A stretch of DNA of 24,842 nt, taken from contig JAYMTF010001258.1 in NCBI GenBank assembly GCA_036897485.1, forward strand, positions 1 to 24,842, in the 5' to 3' direction. Positions 10,433-19,760 of this stretch are shown here, one piece after another (the stretch's first letter is position 1; each line of letters begins with the position of its first letter). This DNA is from Pelargonium nanum (lineage: Eukaryota; Streptophyta; Magnoliopsida; Geraniales; Geraniaceae). The notes under the pieces were generated by a model. It worked only from the letters and a program-made list of their open reading frames with translations. It searched no databases and was not told the origin of the DNA. Both the position numbers and the translations under genes were made by a program.

Positions 10433-10979
10433 CGTAATTAGGCATCAAGATTGTAATCTTTAAAGCGTGTTATTATGCTAGTAAGAAGGTTTGGACTTGT
10501 CGTCTCTCAGTTTTCTGTATTATTATTAAGTATAATAAATCTAAGACTATTAGGTCTATCATATTACAGAAGTTTTAAGGCCTCAAATTAGTTAATTTCT
10601 CATAGTACAATTTGGAATCTTGAGAATCTAGGGTCCTCTTAACCGTTTTGAGGAGCTCCTTCCAACTAACAAATGTTAAAATTTTTAAGGAAGTAGGCCT
10701 TTGACAACCTTTATTTCGTCATCCCCTCAACTATTAAGCTTAAAAACCAAGTCATTTCTTGCAAACCTAAATATAATCCTGATTGTAGGCGCATTTGGGG
10801 TCCAAAAAAAATGGTTAATTATTCTTTTGCTCAACTTATGAACGGCTCAAAGTTAACTCTTGTACTTTTCAGCAGCCTCCTCCCGATTAGAAGGTTTTGG
10901 GATCCTAAATTGGAAGGAGAGAATTAAATACTTTGGTTGACTATTCTTTCACCAATATATTAATTCAAAATATTTTCTT

Positions 10980-11175
10980 TCATTTCGTAATGTTAAGGTT
11001 GATGGTTATGTCACCGGTGTTTATTATTTAGAAGACATTAATCATATCTTGAGGGTTTTTTATTTGTAAATTCTATTATTTGGTGTGAAATTTGTCTGCA
11101 GATTCTTCCTCCCTTTACCTCTTTTCGTAATTGGTTCTTGTTTCATATTTCTTATTCAGTTTATAGTCATAGTTA
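10980..11175 (+). pseudogene. Decayed LINE fragment (zinc-binding region of reverse transcriptase)
   Basis: In one frame, 11018-11062 reads like YLEDINHILRVF. After a shift it continues with FVNSIIWCEICLQILPPF and FRNWFLFHIS. This follows the plant LINE 'zf-RVT' pattern, a Cys/His region with HxLRxC, then F..xxW, then a W-rich stretch, found after the reverse transcriptase domain of non-LTR retrotransposons. At least one frameshift and a stop break it. Similarity is by pattern only, and the boundaries are limited to what is readable. It is distinct in sequence from the second LINE at 12782-13680. Confidence 0.45.
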
Positions 11176-12781
11176 AAATTTCGACAGTTTTGTTTTCTCT
11201 ATATATATGTTGGTGCATCTTGTTTAATCTCTCACACTAGCATATTAAGATTAATTTTTTAAAATATTGTAATAGAAACTCAATAATAAGTCAAATTACA
11301 AGGTAGTAGACATTCATCTTTTCCTCTACACAGTCTCTCCCCACACAAAAGTTGAATGTAAGTACTATTTATGGTGAATGCATAATTAATAAAGTGAAAA
11401 TGAGAATAGGAGGAGGTGGAGGTGGTATGATAATAAACACAATAAATGTAGGGTCTTATCATTACAATAACTAGGGGTCTCATTTCAATTCAATCAGTAT
11501 TATTCATGCCTCAAACTCATTGTCTGCACCTAATTCTAGCTTCTGTAGGACCACTTTAATTCATGTGTAACACTAGCTACTCCCCTTAAGGTAAAAACCT
11601 TTTCAATTCTTTTTCACTTCATTTTCTCAACCCTACCTAAGTTAGCTTCTTAATTTCAAATGAAATACCACATATTTGCCACATTATTTCACTATTTAAG
11701 ACAATAGAAGAGACAATAATTTAAATCTGTTAACGTTGTATCTAACTATGGTTAATTGTTGATTCAATAGGTGCAACTTAAGTTGACACTAATTATACTT
11801 GATGATAGTCGATAATGAATTATCTATGTATTAACTTATGTAGACAGTATGCGCTTATTAGTATTGGCAATCATGTCTATCTTGTCAAATTTGTTTTAGT
11901 GTATATGTATTAGGGTGAAGATTATAAAGTATTTTATATATGATTCCTAATGTTTCGCTCCTTTGGTTCGAGTTTTCGAATCCTATGAGAAAGTAATACA
12001 TCATTTAGTAAAAACTTAAACGCATGTTCAGAAATCACATTGAACGTGAGAATAAAAAAAATCTATAAGGAGAATCCAAACACAACCTATAGAAAATAAA
12101 TAAATGTGTTGAGTAAGATGCATATAAGATGATGAATGAAATTTTATCCTCTTGTCAAAAAAATTTAGTAATTCTAACTACAACAAAAGTTAGTGAAGTG
12201 GGAGCTAAAAAAAAAGGTTAGTGAAGTGTTGTTGCACAATTGGTCCATGGTGATAATGTGGATGATATCGTGGTTTGTACTAGAGTATTTGTTGGGATGA
12301 CATAGGAAAACCCGAATTTCATCATCTTATAATTTGGTGAGCAAAAGTGTGAATATGAGGTTATGAAAACGATCCAAATAATTACCATTGGAGAGTATTT
12401 TTTTCTAAAGTTCTCTTGTGCTATATATTCTCTACTTGCCATTTGTGTGTAGTGGAGAAGATCATTGGCTTCAAGCGACACCTACCAATTTAGTGCAACA
12501 TCCCCTTTGAGATAGGTGAGATGAGTTCCCGTAGATTCTCTTGGTCACTTGACCCTCTAGAGATTCGCTTTAAAGCCAAGTCTATAAGTGAAGATTCGAG
12601 TCAACCCAAAAGCCCTCAAAGTGAGACATTCTCATTTTCTATAGATATTCGTAGCACCTTTACATTTTAGATGCGTAAGTGGGCTATTGCAGTTGTTCCT
12701 GATTAAGAAAATGTAGGTTTGGTGATGTGTTTGCACTTCCTGATTATAAAAGTGTAACAATAATGTTGTAAGACTTCGCCC
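11176..12781. other. Intergenic DNA between two LINE remnants
   Basis: No gene is recognised. The minus-strand open frames at 11280-11483 and 12218-12481 lack recognisable domains. Some of 12500-12781 may be the decayed 5' part of the downstream LINE. Confidence 0.45.
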
Positions 12782-13680
12782 TTGCCAAAACGAACTACAT
12801 GTTTGACCAACTAGATGTTGAGAGTTGGCCATAAATCTTTTTGTTTAATGGAGGATATTAGTCATACTCTCAGATATTGTGATTTTGCTTGTTGGATCTG
12901 GAAGTCTCTAGGTCTTGATCTCTCTGATCCCGTAATTACTTTTATGGATTGGTATGCAAAGCATATGACTAACTGTTCGATTTGTCCTTGGAATATCCCT
13001 TGAAATGTAGTTTTTGTCTATGGGTGTTGGTTAATTTGGTTGGATCGAAATTCCTGTCTGTTTAATGATTCTGTTTTTGCTCCTGACTCTGTTGTTTTTA
13101 GAATTAAATCTATGCCTGCTGAATTTTTCTTCTTAACAGCCATTATGTTTTCTACTCCTTCCCAATATTCTTTTGTTTTGAGATCTAATTCGTTTAAGTG
13201 GATTCCTCCTCCTAATTTGTTGTATAAAATTAGTTCAGATGGTTGCCACTTAGGGAATCTTGGGTTAAGTAGTGCTGGTGTGGTTGCTAGAGATTTTAAG
13301 GGTTACTGGGTTGGGGGTTCAGTGCGATTTTTGGGATATATAGATAGTGAGGCAGCTGAAATGTTTGCATTCAAAGAATCAATTGATCTCTGTATTAGCT
13401 GAATCTTAGTAAAGTAGTGTTTGAAGTTGATGCTACCAATGTTATTGATCTTCTTTTCTCCAATGATATTTGCTCATCCTTTGCGTTCTATTATTTTGGA
13501 ATGCATGAAAAATTTGTTGCATGTTAAAGATTAATTAGTGCATGCTATTTTCAGTTCCTGTTTTCTTGCTCACCCGCCTGTAGCTGTGGGTGCCTTAAAA
13601 ACTTGTTTTTGGCTGACTGTAATATGACTATTCCAGCCGTTGAGGTCCGGCCATTTTTCCTGCCTTAATAAAAAAAACTA
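12782..13680 (+). pseudogene. LINE remnant: zf-RVT region plus RNase H domain
   Basis: Translation from 12782 gives LPKRTTCLTN, a TAG at 12812, then a Cys/His zinc-binding-like region with EDISHTLRYCDFACWIWKSLG, a TGA at 13001, then GCWLIWLDRNSCLFND in the same frame. A 'putative RNase H' domain follows: KISSDGC (Asp codon 13238), AAEMFAFKE (Glu codon 13358) and, after a frameshift near 13400, VVFEVDATNVIDLL (Asp codon 13429). These are the three acidic RNase H positions. The block ends in an A-rich tail after AATAAAA near 13668-13678. The order matches the 3' end of a plant non-LTR retrotransposon. It is 5'-truncated and broken by two stops and a frameshift; no target duplication was found. 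Confidence 0.75.
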
Positions 13681-13927
13681 TATTTTTTATTTTAAAATAA
13701 ATTTGTAATAAACTAAAAAACATTTAACAACATAAAATTGGGACCAAAAGATGAAATAAATAGTAGTACATGTCTACCTTAATAAAATATTAAATAGGGT
13801 AAATATGAATTTGAAAAATAATAATAAAAAAAAGATTGGGGTGAGAAAATCTAGGGAAGGATCACATCCATGCAGCAGCCTAACGTTCAGTTGACTCTCT
13901 ACCCCAACACCCAACACTACACCAACC
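13681..13927. other. DRB upstream region
   Basis: AT-rich DNA between the LINE tail and the DRB core promoter. No gene is seen. Confidence 0.4.
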
Positions 13928-13935
13928 TATATTTA
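13928..13935 (+). promoter_or_regulatory. Candidate TATA box of the DRB gene
   Basis: TATATTTA lies about 300 bases before the start codon. Transcription starting about 30 bases later would give a 5' UTR of about 265 bases made mostly of CT-rich sequence, typical of plant leaders. Not proven. Confidence 0.4.
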
Positions 13936-13942
13936 ATTTCAT

Positions 13943-13966
13943 ATTATTATTATTATTATTATTATT
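13943..13966. repeat. (ATT)8 microsatellite near the DRB transcription start
   Basis: Eight perfect ATT units lie between the candidate TATA box and the CT-rich leader. Such repeats vary in length between individuals and could be a polymorphic marker. Confidence 0.9.
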
Positions 13967-14065
13967 TTAATTTAACTCCTCCTTCCCCACTACAATCCAA
14001 TTCTCTCTCTCTCACCTTCACATTTTCTCCTCCATCTCCTCTCGTCTCTCCTTCCCTCTACAGCT

Positions 14066-14074
14066 AAACCCTAA
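14066..14074 (+). promoter_or_regulatory. Telo-box in the DRB leader
   Basis: AAACCCTAA, the plant telo-box, follows a CT-rich tract. In plants it is frequent near the transcription starts of genes active in dividing cells and can recruit telomere-repeat-binding factors and Polycomb. Confidence 0.55.
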
Positions 14075-14130
14075 AAACCTTGATCTTACCGGACCTCATT
14101 TACCGGTCCCGGCGATCCGATCTGTCTCCG

Positions 14131-14157
14131 ATGACCGCTTCCGAGACGCTATATTGA
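14131..14157 (+). CDS. Short uORF in the DRB 5' leader
   Basis: ATG ACC GCT TCC GAG ACG CTA TAT TGA encodes MTASETLY and ends 69 bases before the DRB start codon. It is the only ATG I found between the candidate transcription start and the main ATG. If present in the mRNA, ribosomes would have to reinitiate or leak past it, lowering DRB translation. The peptide itself is unlikely to have a function. Confidence 0.4.
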   Translation: MTASETLY

Positions 14158-14226
14158 ATTCTGCTCGAAATAGGAGCGAGAACTGCGAGTGGAGTTTTAG
14201 ATTGGGAGTGAAGAATCGGAGGCGAA

Positions 14227-17200
14227 ATGTACAAGAACCAGTTGCAAGAGCTGGCGCAGAGGAGCTGCTTCAACCTTCCCTCCTACACTTGCATTAGGGA
14301 AGGTCCCGACCACGCGCCTCGCTTCAAGGCCACCGTCAACTTCAACGGCGAGGTTTTTGAGAGCCCGCACTACTGCTCCACCCTCCGCCAGGCCGAGCAC
14401 TCCGCCGCTGAGGTCGCCCTCAACTCCCTCTCCAATCGTGGCCCTTCTCACTCTCTCGCCGCCCGGATCCTGGTCAGTCACTCTCTCGCGCGCCCTTCAA
14501 TGCTTGCTTCGTTCCTTTGATTTTGATGTTCCGAATTTCGTGTGATTTTTGCTGTGTGCGCGTTGCCTGTGTTTTGCTTGTGCTCGTACTGTGAGCTCTG
14601 CTCTATTGTGATCCATTGTTCTTCAATTTTAGTCCAAATTTAAATATTCTTCGGCATAGGAAAGGTTTAAGGCCAGATTGTCTCCTATCACGCGGTGATC
14701 GGATTCTTTGTGCCGGAAGAACAACCGCCTGTGGTTTTGCCGAGTAAACGTGTGAAATGACGAGACTGCCCTCGCAGCTGTTTTTTTTTTTTTTTTGAAG
14801 TGGGATTTTCTTGACAACGGCTGTAATGAGCTTCAGCAGATGAAGAAGATTTTCAATTAGAGGCAGAGAACCTTAAATTAAATAGAAGACCTGTGTGTAT
14901 TGCTTGTTTTCACATCTTGGTCATAGTTGTAATGGATCTTCTGCGGGTAAGGCATTTTGTGCATATGGAATTTTAGCATATCTAGGATTTGCTCTCCTGC
15001 TTATGTTGCTTGAAGAATTGAAATGGATAAAAGGAATGAAGACACAGTGAGTGAAGTGGTTTTATTAAAATCCATAGCCAATTGAGGTTTTAAGGTTGTT
15101 GGATCGTTATTAGTGTGCTTTTCATATGAATCATTTTGATTAATTAGAACCTGAGGTATTCTTCCTTCAGCTTTCACTAGCACATGTTAATGTCTTGCCA
15201 TAAATGACCTCCATGTTAACCTATTCATTTCGTATTATCAAACACAGTGGGGGTTTTTGTGCAATAATTTAGATTGCTTATTGCAATTCAGAAACATTAT
15301 TTGGGAAATGGCTTAGTTGTTTGTTGAATTGCAACATAGGGTTTTTTGGCGCTGTCAGTCAAGCTTGTTTTGTTTTTAGGCATACCAATTGAAATAGATG
15401 CGACCTTGGACATTGTTTCGAAATGGACAAACACTACTTATAAATTATGAATCCTGACTATAATAACATGACAGCAGCTTCCACATGAGTCAGTCTCATT
15501 TTCATTCTTTCCCTGTTCTTTGATCTCCTATATCCTGACTGTCTATAAGGTAACTGCATGGTTTCAATTTAAAGAAAAATTGACGAGTTTGTTCATATAT
15601 TCATTCACCGCTACTTGGTTTTGTATTAATTTGTTGTAATGTGAATACTTTCACTTTCAATTTTATACATTTTACCTGATGTTGCATGATCTTTATCTTT
15701 CATTTCAACATTTGTTTATCTTCTGGTTCTTTGATCATGAATAGCTAAATAACCTTCAACTAACTTCAATCCACTCATTATGATCAGAGTAAGTTTTCAT
15801 TCTTATTCCTGATTGTTTGTTACCAAGTGGTTACAAGACAATTATGAAGTATAGCACTTTTGTCCTAACAAAGGAGATAGCATTAGATAGGATAGAGTGG
15901 AGGAGGAGAATACAAGGAGAAGATCCAAAAGAGCTTTGCTAAAGAATTCATGTAGCCAACCCAACATTGTTTAAGAAATGGCTTTGGTTGTTGTTGGTCA
16001 TGTGTTTCACTATGTCAAAAAATTTACTTCTGATTTCATATTCTGTTAGGTCGGGGCACTCAATCACAACTCATAGGTATCATGGAATCTTATTTAAATT
16101 GTATGTGGTTTTAGTGTTTTGCAATTCTTTGAGAATTTGTGCATTTACTTGTACAAACTTTAGCATGGACTGGGTTCTTAAGTATCTCTGAATTAGCATT
16201 ATCTGTGTGCTCAGTTATACACACAGCTATGCCAAACAGGGCCCTGGTGAAGAGATAGAGGTTAGTAGGTTACTGATGGGGCTGTTTCTACGTAAACATA
16301 ATTGTGACTTGGTATCTTGAGTCAGTTGAGTGCATGTTCACTGTCATTTTCACCCTTGATATTTGCCTTCAGATGGTGTGATACTGATGCACATGTTTTT
16401 TCAGTTGTAGTTGTCTTTTCTTTTAGTGGCTATACAAACTGGACCTAGTCTTGTTTTAAATCTGATTTGTCTTTGTTAATTTTAGGACGAGACAGGGGTT
16501 TACAAGAACTTGTTACAAGAAATTGCACAGAGAGTTGGAGCTCCTTTGCCGCAATACACAACATTCAGATCAGGCCTTGGGCATTTGCCTGTTTTTACTG
16601 GGACTGTAGAATTAGCTGGAATCACATTCACTGGAGAACCTGCCAAGAACAAGAAGCAAGCAGAGAAAAATGCTGCCATGTCAGCTTGGTCATCTTTAAA
16701 ACAATGTGAGGGTCTTTTTCTATTACCTTTTACATTTTAAAAATAGAATGCAAGAAGTTTGCTTTTTTCTATTCCTCTCATTCTCGTAACGAAGCATGAT
16801 TGCATTTGACCAAAGAAAAACTGGCCCCACTTTAAGATGGATCTCATAAACTTTCTTTGATTTGGTACACATGTTGTCCTTACATGCTTTTAATAGATAT
16901 TGCCACTCTGATTGGTTCCCATTATGTGCTTTTGGAAAACCAAGCTTATGTTTTAACTTTAGCGGCATTAACTTTTGGAATGTACCTGACGTTGTCTTGA
17001 TTCTTTTGTTTCCAGTGGCCAAAGAATATGTGAGTTCTTCGTCTGAACCAGAGAACAATGATGAGCTGGAACAGATTACAATAGCACGGGCCTTGCTGAA
17101 CTACCGTTTGAAAGAGAAGATGACATCGAACTCCTCCAGTATACCATTTACAAAGAAGTTTCCAATGCATAACCCAAGACCAACTAGTCCACAGCCACAT

Positions 17201-17821
17201 CATATTGCCACATCAAAAATCCTCCCCTTAATTTGCCAGAAGACAGCTTCTCGAAACAGAACAATGTCATCAACACCAAATGACAGTGGTCTGCTCCTAC
17301 AGCAGCCTCATGGTCTAGAAGGTTGTTTCGCCCGGTCCCAGAAATTCCCTGCGGCAGGAGCAGCTCCTTATGTTCCAATCAGGCAATTTAGGGCACCTTG
17401 CCATAGGATGGCACCCCCAGTGACAATAAGAACTGCGGTGCCTGTGTTCTCCGCACCACCACTTCCTCAACCGGCGCAGATGCCCCCACAGGTGATGCAA
17501 CATAGCCCTGTACGGATTGCCCCGCCTGTTTGCATTAGGCAAACTGTGCCTGTGTATTCTGCTCCAGTAGTTCAAAAGGGAGATCCACCGGTTGTTAGGA
17601 AGGAAGATCCACCATTAGTTATGAAGTATGATCTGCCGTTAGTTCTGAAAGAAGATACTCCAGTAGCTGTAAAGGATGATCCTCTCGCTGTTACTGTTTC
17701 TGCCCCGGTACAGCATGAATCACCAGCGGAAGTAGTAAAGGAAACTAAGAACACAACCCCAAACGATAAGCAAGAATCTGAGCCCGAGGCAGTGCAGAGT
17801 TTAGAACAACTCAAAATCTGA
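14227..17821 (+). CDS. DRB2: Double-stranded RNA-binding protein, DRB2/3/5 group
   Basis: Plant DRB proteins bind dsRNA and partner Dicer-like enzymes. DRB2 steers a class of microRNAs and antagonises DRB1, and DRB3/DRB5 are relatives. Exons 14227-14472, 16486-16705 and 17016-17821 join in frame (1272 bp) to 423 residues plus stop. dsRBM1 spans residues ~1-70, starting MYKNQLQELAQRSCFNLPSY, with basic helix AEHSAAEVALNSL. dsRBM2 spans ~88-155, starting YKNLLQEIAQRVGAPLPQY, with KNKKQAEKNAAMSAWSSL. Exon 1 ends just past domain 1 and exon 2 holds domain 2. Residues ~160-423 are Pro-rich and probably disordered, with two similar segments (APPVTIRTAVPVFSAPP and APPVCIRQTVPVYSAPV) also typical of this group, then octapeptide repeats. 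The start is the first ATG giving the canonical MYKNQLQELAQ. The exact paralog (2, 3 or 5) is inferred from length and N-terminus. Confidence 0.93.
14473..16485 (+). other. Long intron 1 of the DRB gene
   Basis: A 2013 bp GT-AG intron separates the exons for the two dsRNA-binding domains. It has a T16-type tract near 14780 but no inverted repeats, target duplications or coding sequence that I could support. Open frames inside it (for example 15967-16191) look fortuitous. Confidence 0.7.
17582..17701 (+). repeat. In-frame octapeptide repeat in the DRB C-terminus
   Basis: Five consecutive 24 bp units encode DPPVVRKE, DPPLVMKY, DLPLVLKE, DTPVAVKD and DPLAVTVS (residues 345-384). The first four keep Asp at position 1, Pro at 3, Val at 5 or 6 and Lys at 7 (position 8 varies). 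The fifth has drifted. The repeat lies just after the PVYSAPV segment, in a part predicted disordered by its composition. Confidence 0.85.
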
Positions 17822-18240
17822 TGGTGGTTGGGGAGGATTTGAATCCACCAAATTACAAGTTATGGTTTTGTGTTGCTCTCAAGTCTGTTTTATCAGCTTC
17901 TTACCTTATTATATGAGTGCTTACCCTTTTCTGGGGTCTTTTTGTTTTTTTTTTCCGTCAAAAGCTACAGTTATATTAGGCATCAGCAGTACCATATCTT
18001 TGCAATTCCAGAGCAGTTGTGACAGCTTATTGTTTGCTCATATCATCACTGACTGTACATGTTAGCCATATAATTTTCTAGACCTGCTCTTAAGTACTAT
18101 CTCTTCAAATTCCTCATCCTCTTTCAAGTTTGAAGTATTTTATATGTACTGATGTGGTTCCACATAGGCCTCTTTGAGACTTTTCACAGATATGAGATGA
18201 AATAGCTGTCACAGATTGAGAGAATCGGCCTTGCCCAGCT
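17822..18240 (+). other. DRB 3' untranslated region and flank
   Basis: T-rich sequence after the stop without a perfect AATAAA hexamer, so the cleavage site is not visible; many plant genes lack one. The frame at 17862-18065 has no recognised domain and is read as 3' UTR. Confidence 0.45.
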
Positions 18241-18510
18241 CCCCAAATTTCATGCCACGTGGCGAAGACTACTCATAAGGCGTCTGGGTTGACCCATTCT
18301 TTCGGGACGTTACATACAAGTCCAAAAGTAAGTTGGGCCCTGAAATTCCAGAAGGTGTTGAAACTGAAAGAGCTCTTGGAGCGATTATATGAAAATGAAA
18401 TACCAAATTGGATGAGATGGGCTGGAGTTGAGTCCTACTTCTCTGCTAGTCATTTACATGCATGTATATGTTTGTCTTTAAGCTGCTTTCTTCTTTGGAT
18501 CTTCTGGTAA
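18241..18510 (+). other. Unassigned moderately GC block with a G-box
   Basis: This block is richer in G+C than its surroundings and begins with the palindrome GCCACGTGGC (18253-18262). A + strand frame from 18259 reads through to 18508 with a plausible helical segment (LKELLERLYENEIPNWMRW) but has no ATG start there and matches no family I know. It could be part of the DRB 3' UTR, a gene fragment or chance. Confidence 0.25.
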
Positions 18511-19690
18511 CCTTAAACATTAACAATGGAACAAAATGATTACAACCATGTGGTTGATGAGAAAATCAGATCAGACCAGATCATTGTATTTATTTATTTT
18601 CATCTCTTTTCTTTCAATTTGGGTCAGCTTCAGAAAGTGACTACTACTAGTATATAGTATATGATTATACAAGTCTTCTTTGTTTCTCTTACAACATGAG
18701 TAACTAGGTTAGTCTTTGTCTGTTTCTTTGCCAATCATCCATCAATTTATGTCTGCAATGATGCTATTTCTGGAGTTATTCAAACTTCAAAGTGTAATCA
18801 CCATATGGTACTACAAATAAAGAGTGAAATATAATCCAACACCAATTTCTCTTTAGCTAATGCACCAAAATACCAATGATTATTTCTATTATCAACGTTA
18901 CAGGATGGCTATGTCTTTTCCATAATTAAGCAATCGTGTTTGTGAATATATTGCGGTTAAATTAAATATAAATTGTATTTAATTCAACATATTTACTCAT
19001 TTCAATTATCACTATTCTAACTTTGGAGGTTCTAAGAGTCAATTTTTATGAAAACTACGAAGCACTAATGATTTTAGCATCTTCCAAACAAAGTTGTTCC
19101 AATCGTTTTGAAGGTTACATGCTATAAAAAAAACATGAATTCATCGATGAATCGAGTTTTAAGGCAACGATTTTCGCTAGTTTCGATTTGCTCTTTTTTA
19201 TAATTGAATTGACGGGAAAAAAACACGTGTTGCGGTATAAAATGAAAAGTTCTACACGTATTAATACACCTAGTAAGAAATTGGTTGATTCTCAACTAGG
19301 AGCTGTGAGAAATTGCACATCTTGCACATGTTAATCGCGGCGCTTCCAACTAAGTCTACCTTTGGATTTCACTATTACTCAAAAGACTAAAATGAAAAAG
19401 AGGTTTTGTTTTGAAATGAAAAGGTTGACAAAAACAGATATGATAGGACTGAAAAGAGCACAAAACTTAACTACCAAAATATGAACATGATCCTCCCATT
19501 CCCAGCACAAGAGTTGAGAAAATAAAAAATTTCAACTCTTGAATCTGGTGAGGCCCACAGGGCACTAAGCTAGTGATTGTGGTGAATGGAATGAGAGAGA
19601 CCAGACTTGATAGCTGAGACTACAGCCTAAATTGACCACAAAGCCTGAAATCTAGAAGTGATAATGAAGCAAAGCAACAAGTCCTCCTTT
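18511..19690. other. Intergenic DNA, no gene recognised
   Basis: AT-rich, with no domain-bearing open frame. The stretch 19040-19330 has the mixed composition of a decayed repeat but no ends could be defined. A 10 bp inverted repeat lies at 19508-19541. Confidence 0.45.
19508..19541. repeat. Perfect 10 bp inverted repeat with 14 bp loop
   Basis: CAAGAGTTGA (19508-19517) and TCAACTCTTG (19532-19541) are exact reverse complements around an A-rich loop. RNA from here could form a small stem-loop, but it is too short for a plant microRNA precursor. Confidence 0.6.
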
Positions 19691-19694
19691 TTTC

Positions 19695-19760
19695 TATAAA
19701 TAAAGGAACATCACAATGGAGCATCAAATTATTGAAACCTCTGCCTCTGCCTCCATATAA
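19695..19760 (+). promoter_or_regulatory. TATA-like box followed by a 14-codon ORF
   Basis: TATAAATA at 19695-19702 is followed at 19716-19760 by a short frame encoding MEHQIIETSASASI. A second ATATAAAT lies near 19755 and a 61-codon frame begins at 19761 with a hydrophobic start. No family is recognised; it may be the start of an unrecognised small gene or chance. Confidence 0.2.

Larger units (their letters stand above)
9601..10980. other. Intergenic DNA, AT-rich, no gene recognised
   Basis: No coding region is supported. It contains a promoter-like cluster (10252-10301), a two-copy degenerate 28 bp tandem repeat (10377-10432), and sequence near 10740-10980 that may belong to the decayed LINE just downstream. 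Confidence 0.5.

Noticed and set aside
14357-14545. Alternative-frame 62-codon ORF across DRB exon 1
   Set aside because: It overlaps the confidently assigned dsRBM1 exon in another frame and runs into the intron.
16862-17015. Apparent 5' part of the 319-codon open frame over DRB exon 3
   Set aside because: This part is intron 2. The TTTCCAG acceptor at 17009-17015 and the phase match to exon 2 (SLKQ to LAKEY) show that the exon starts at 17016.
17184-17814. Three minus-strand open frames opposite DRB exon 3
   Set aside because: They are shadows of the Pro-rich + strand coding sequence.
19508-19541. Stem-loop considered as a microRNA precursor
   Set aside because: The stem is only 10 bp, and plant precursors need about 21 bp or more of pairing. 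No known microRNA sequence was recognised.
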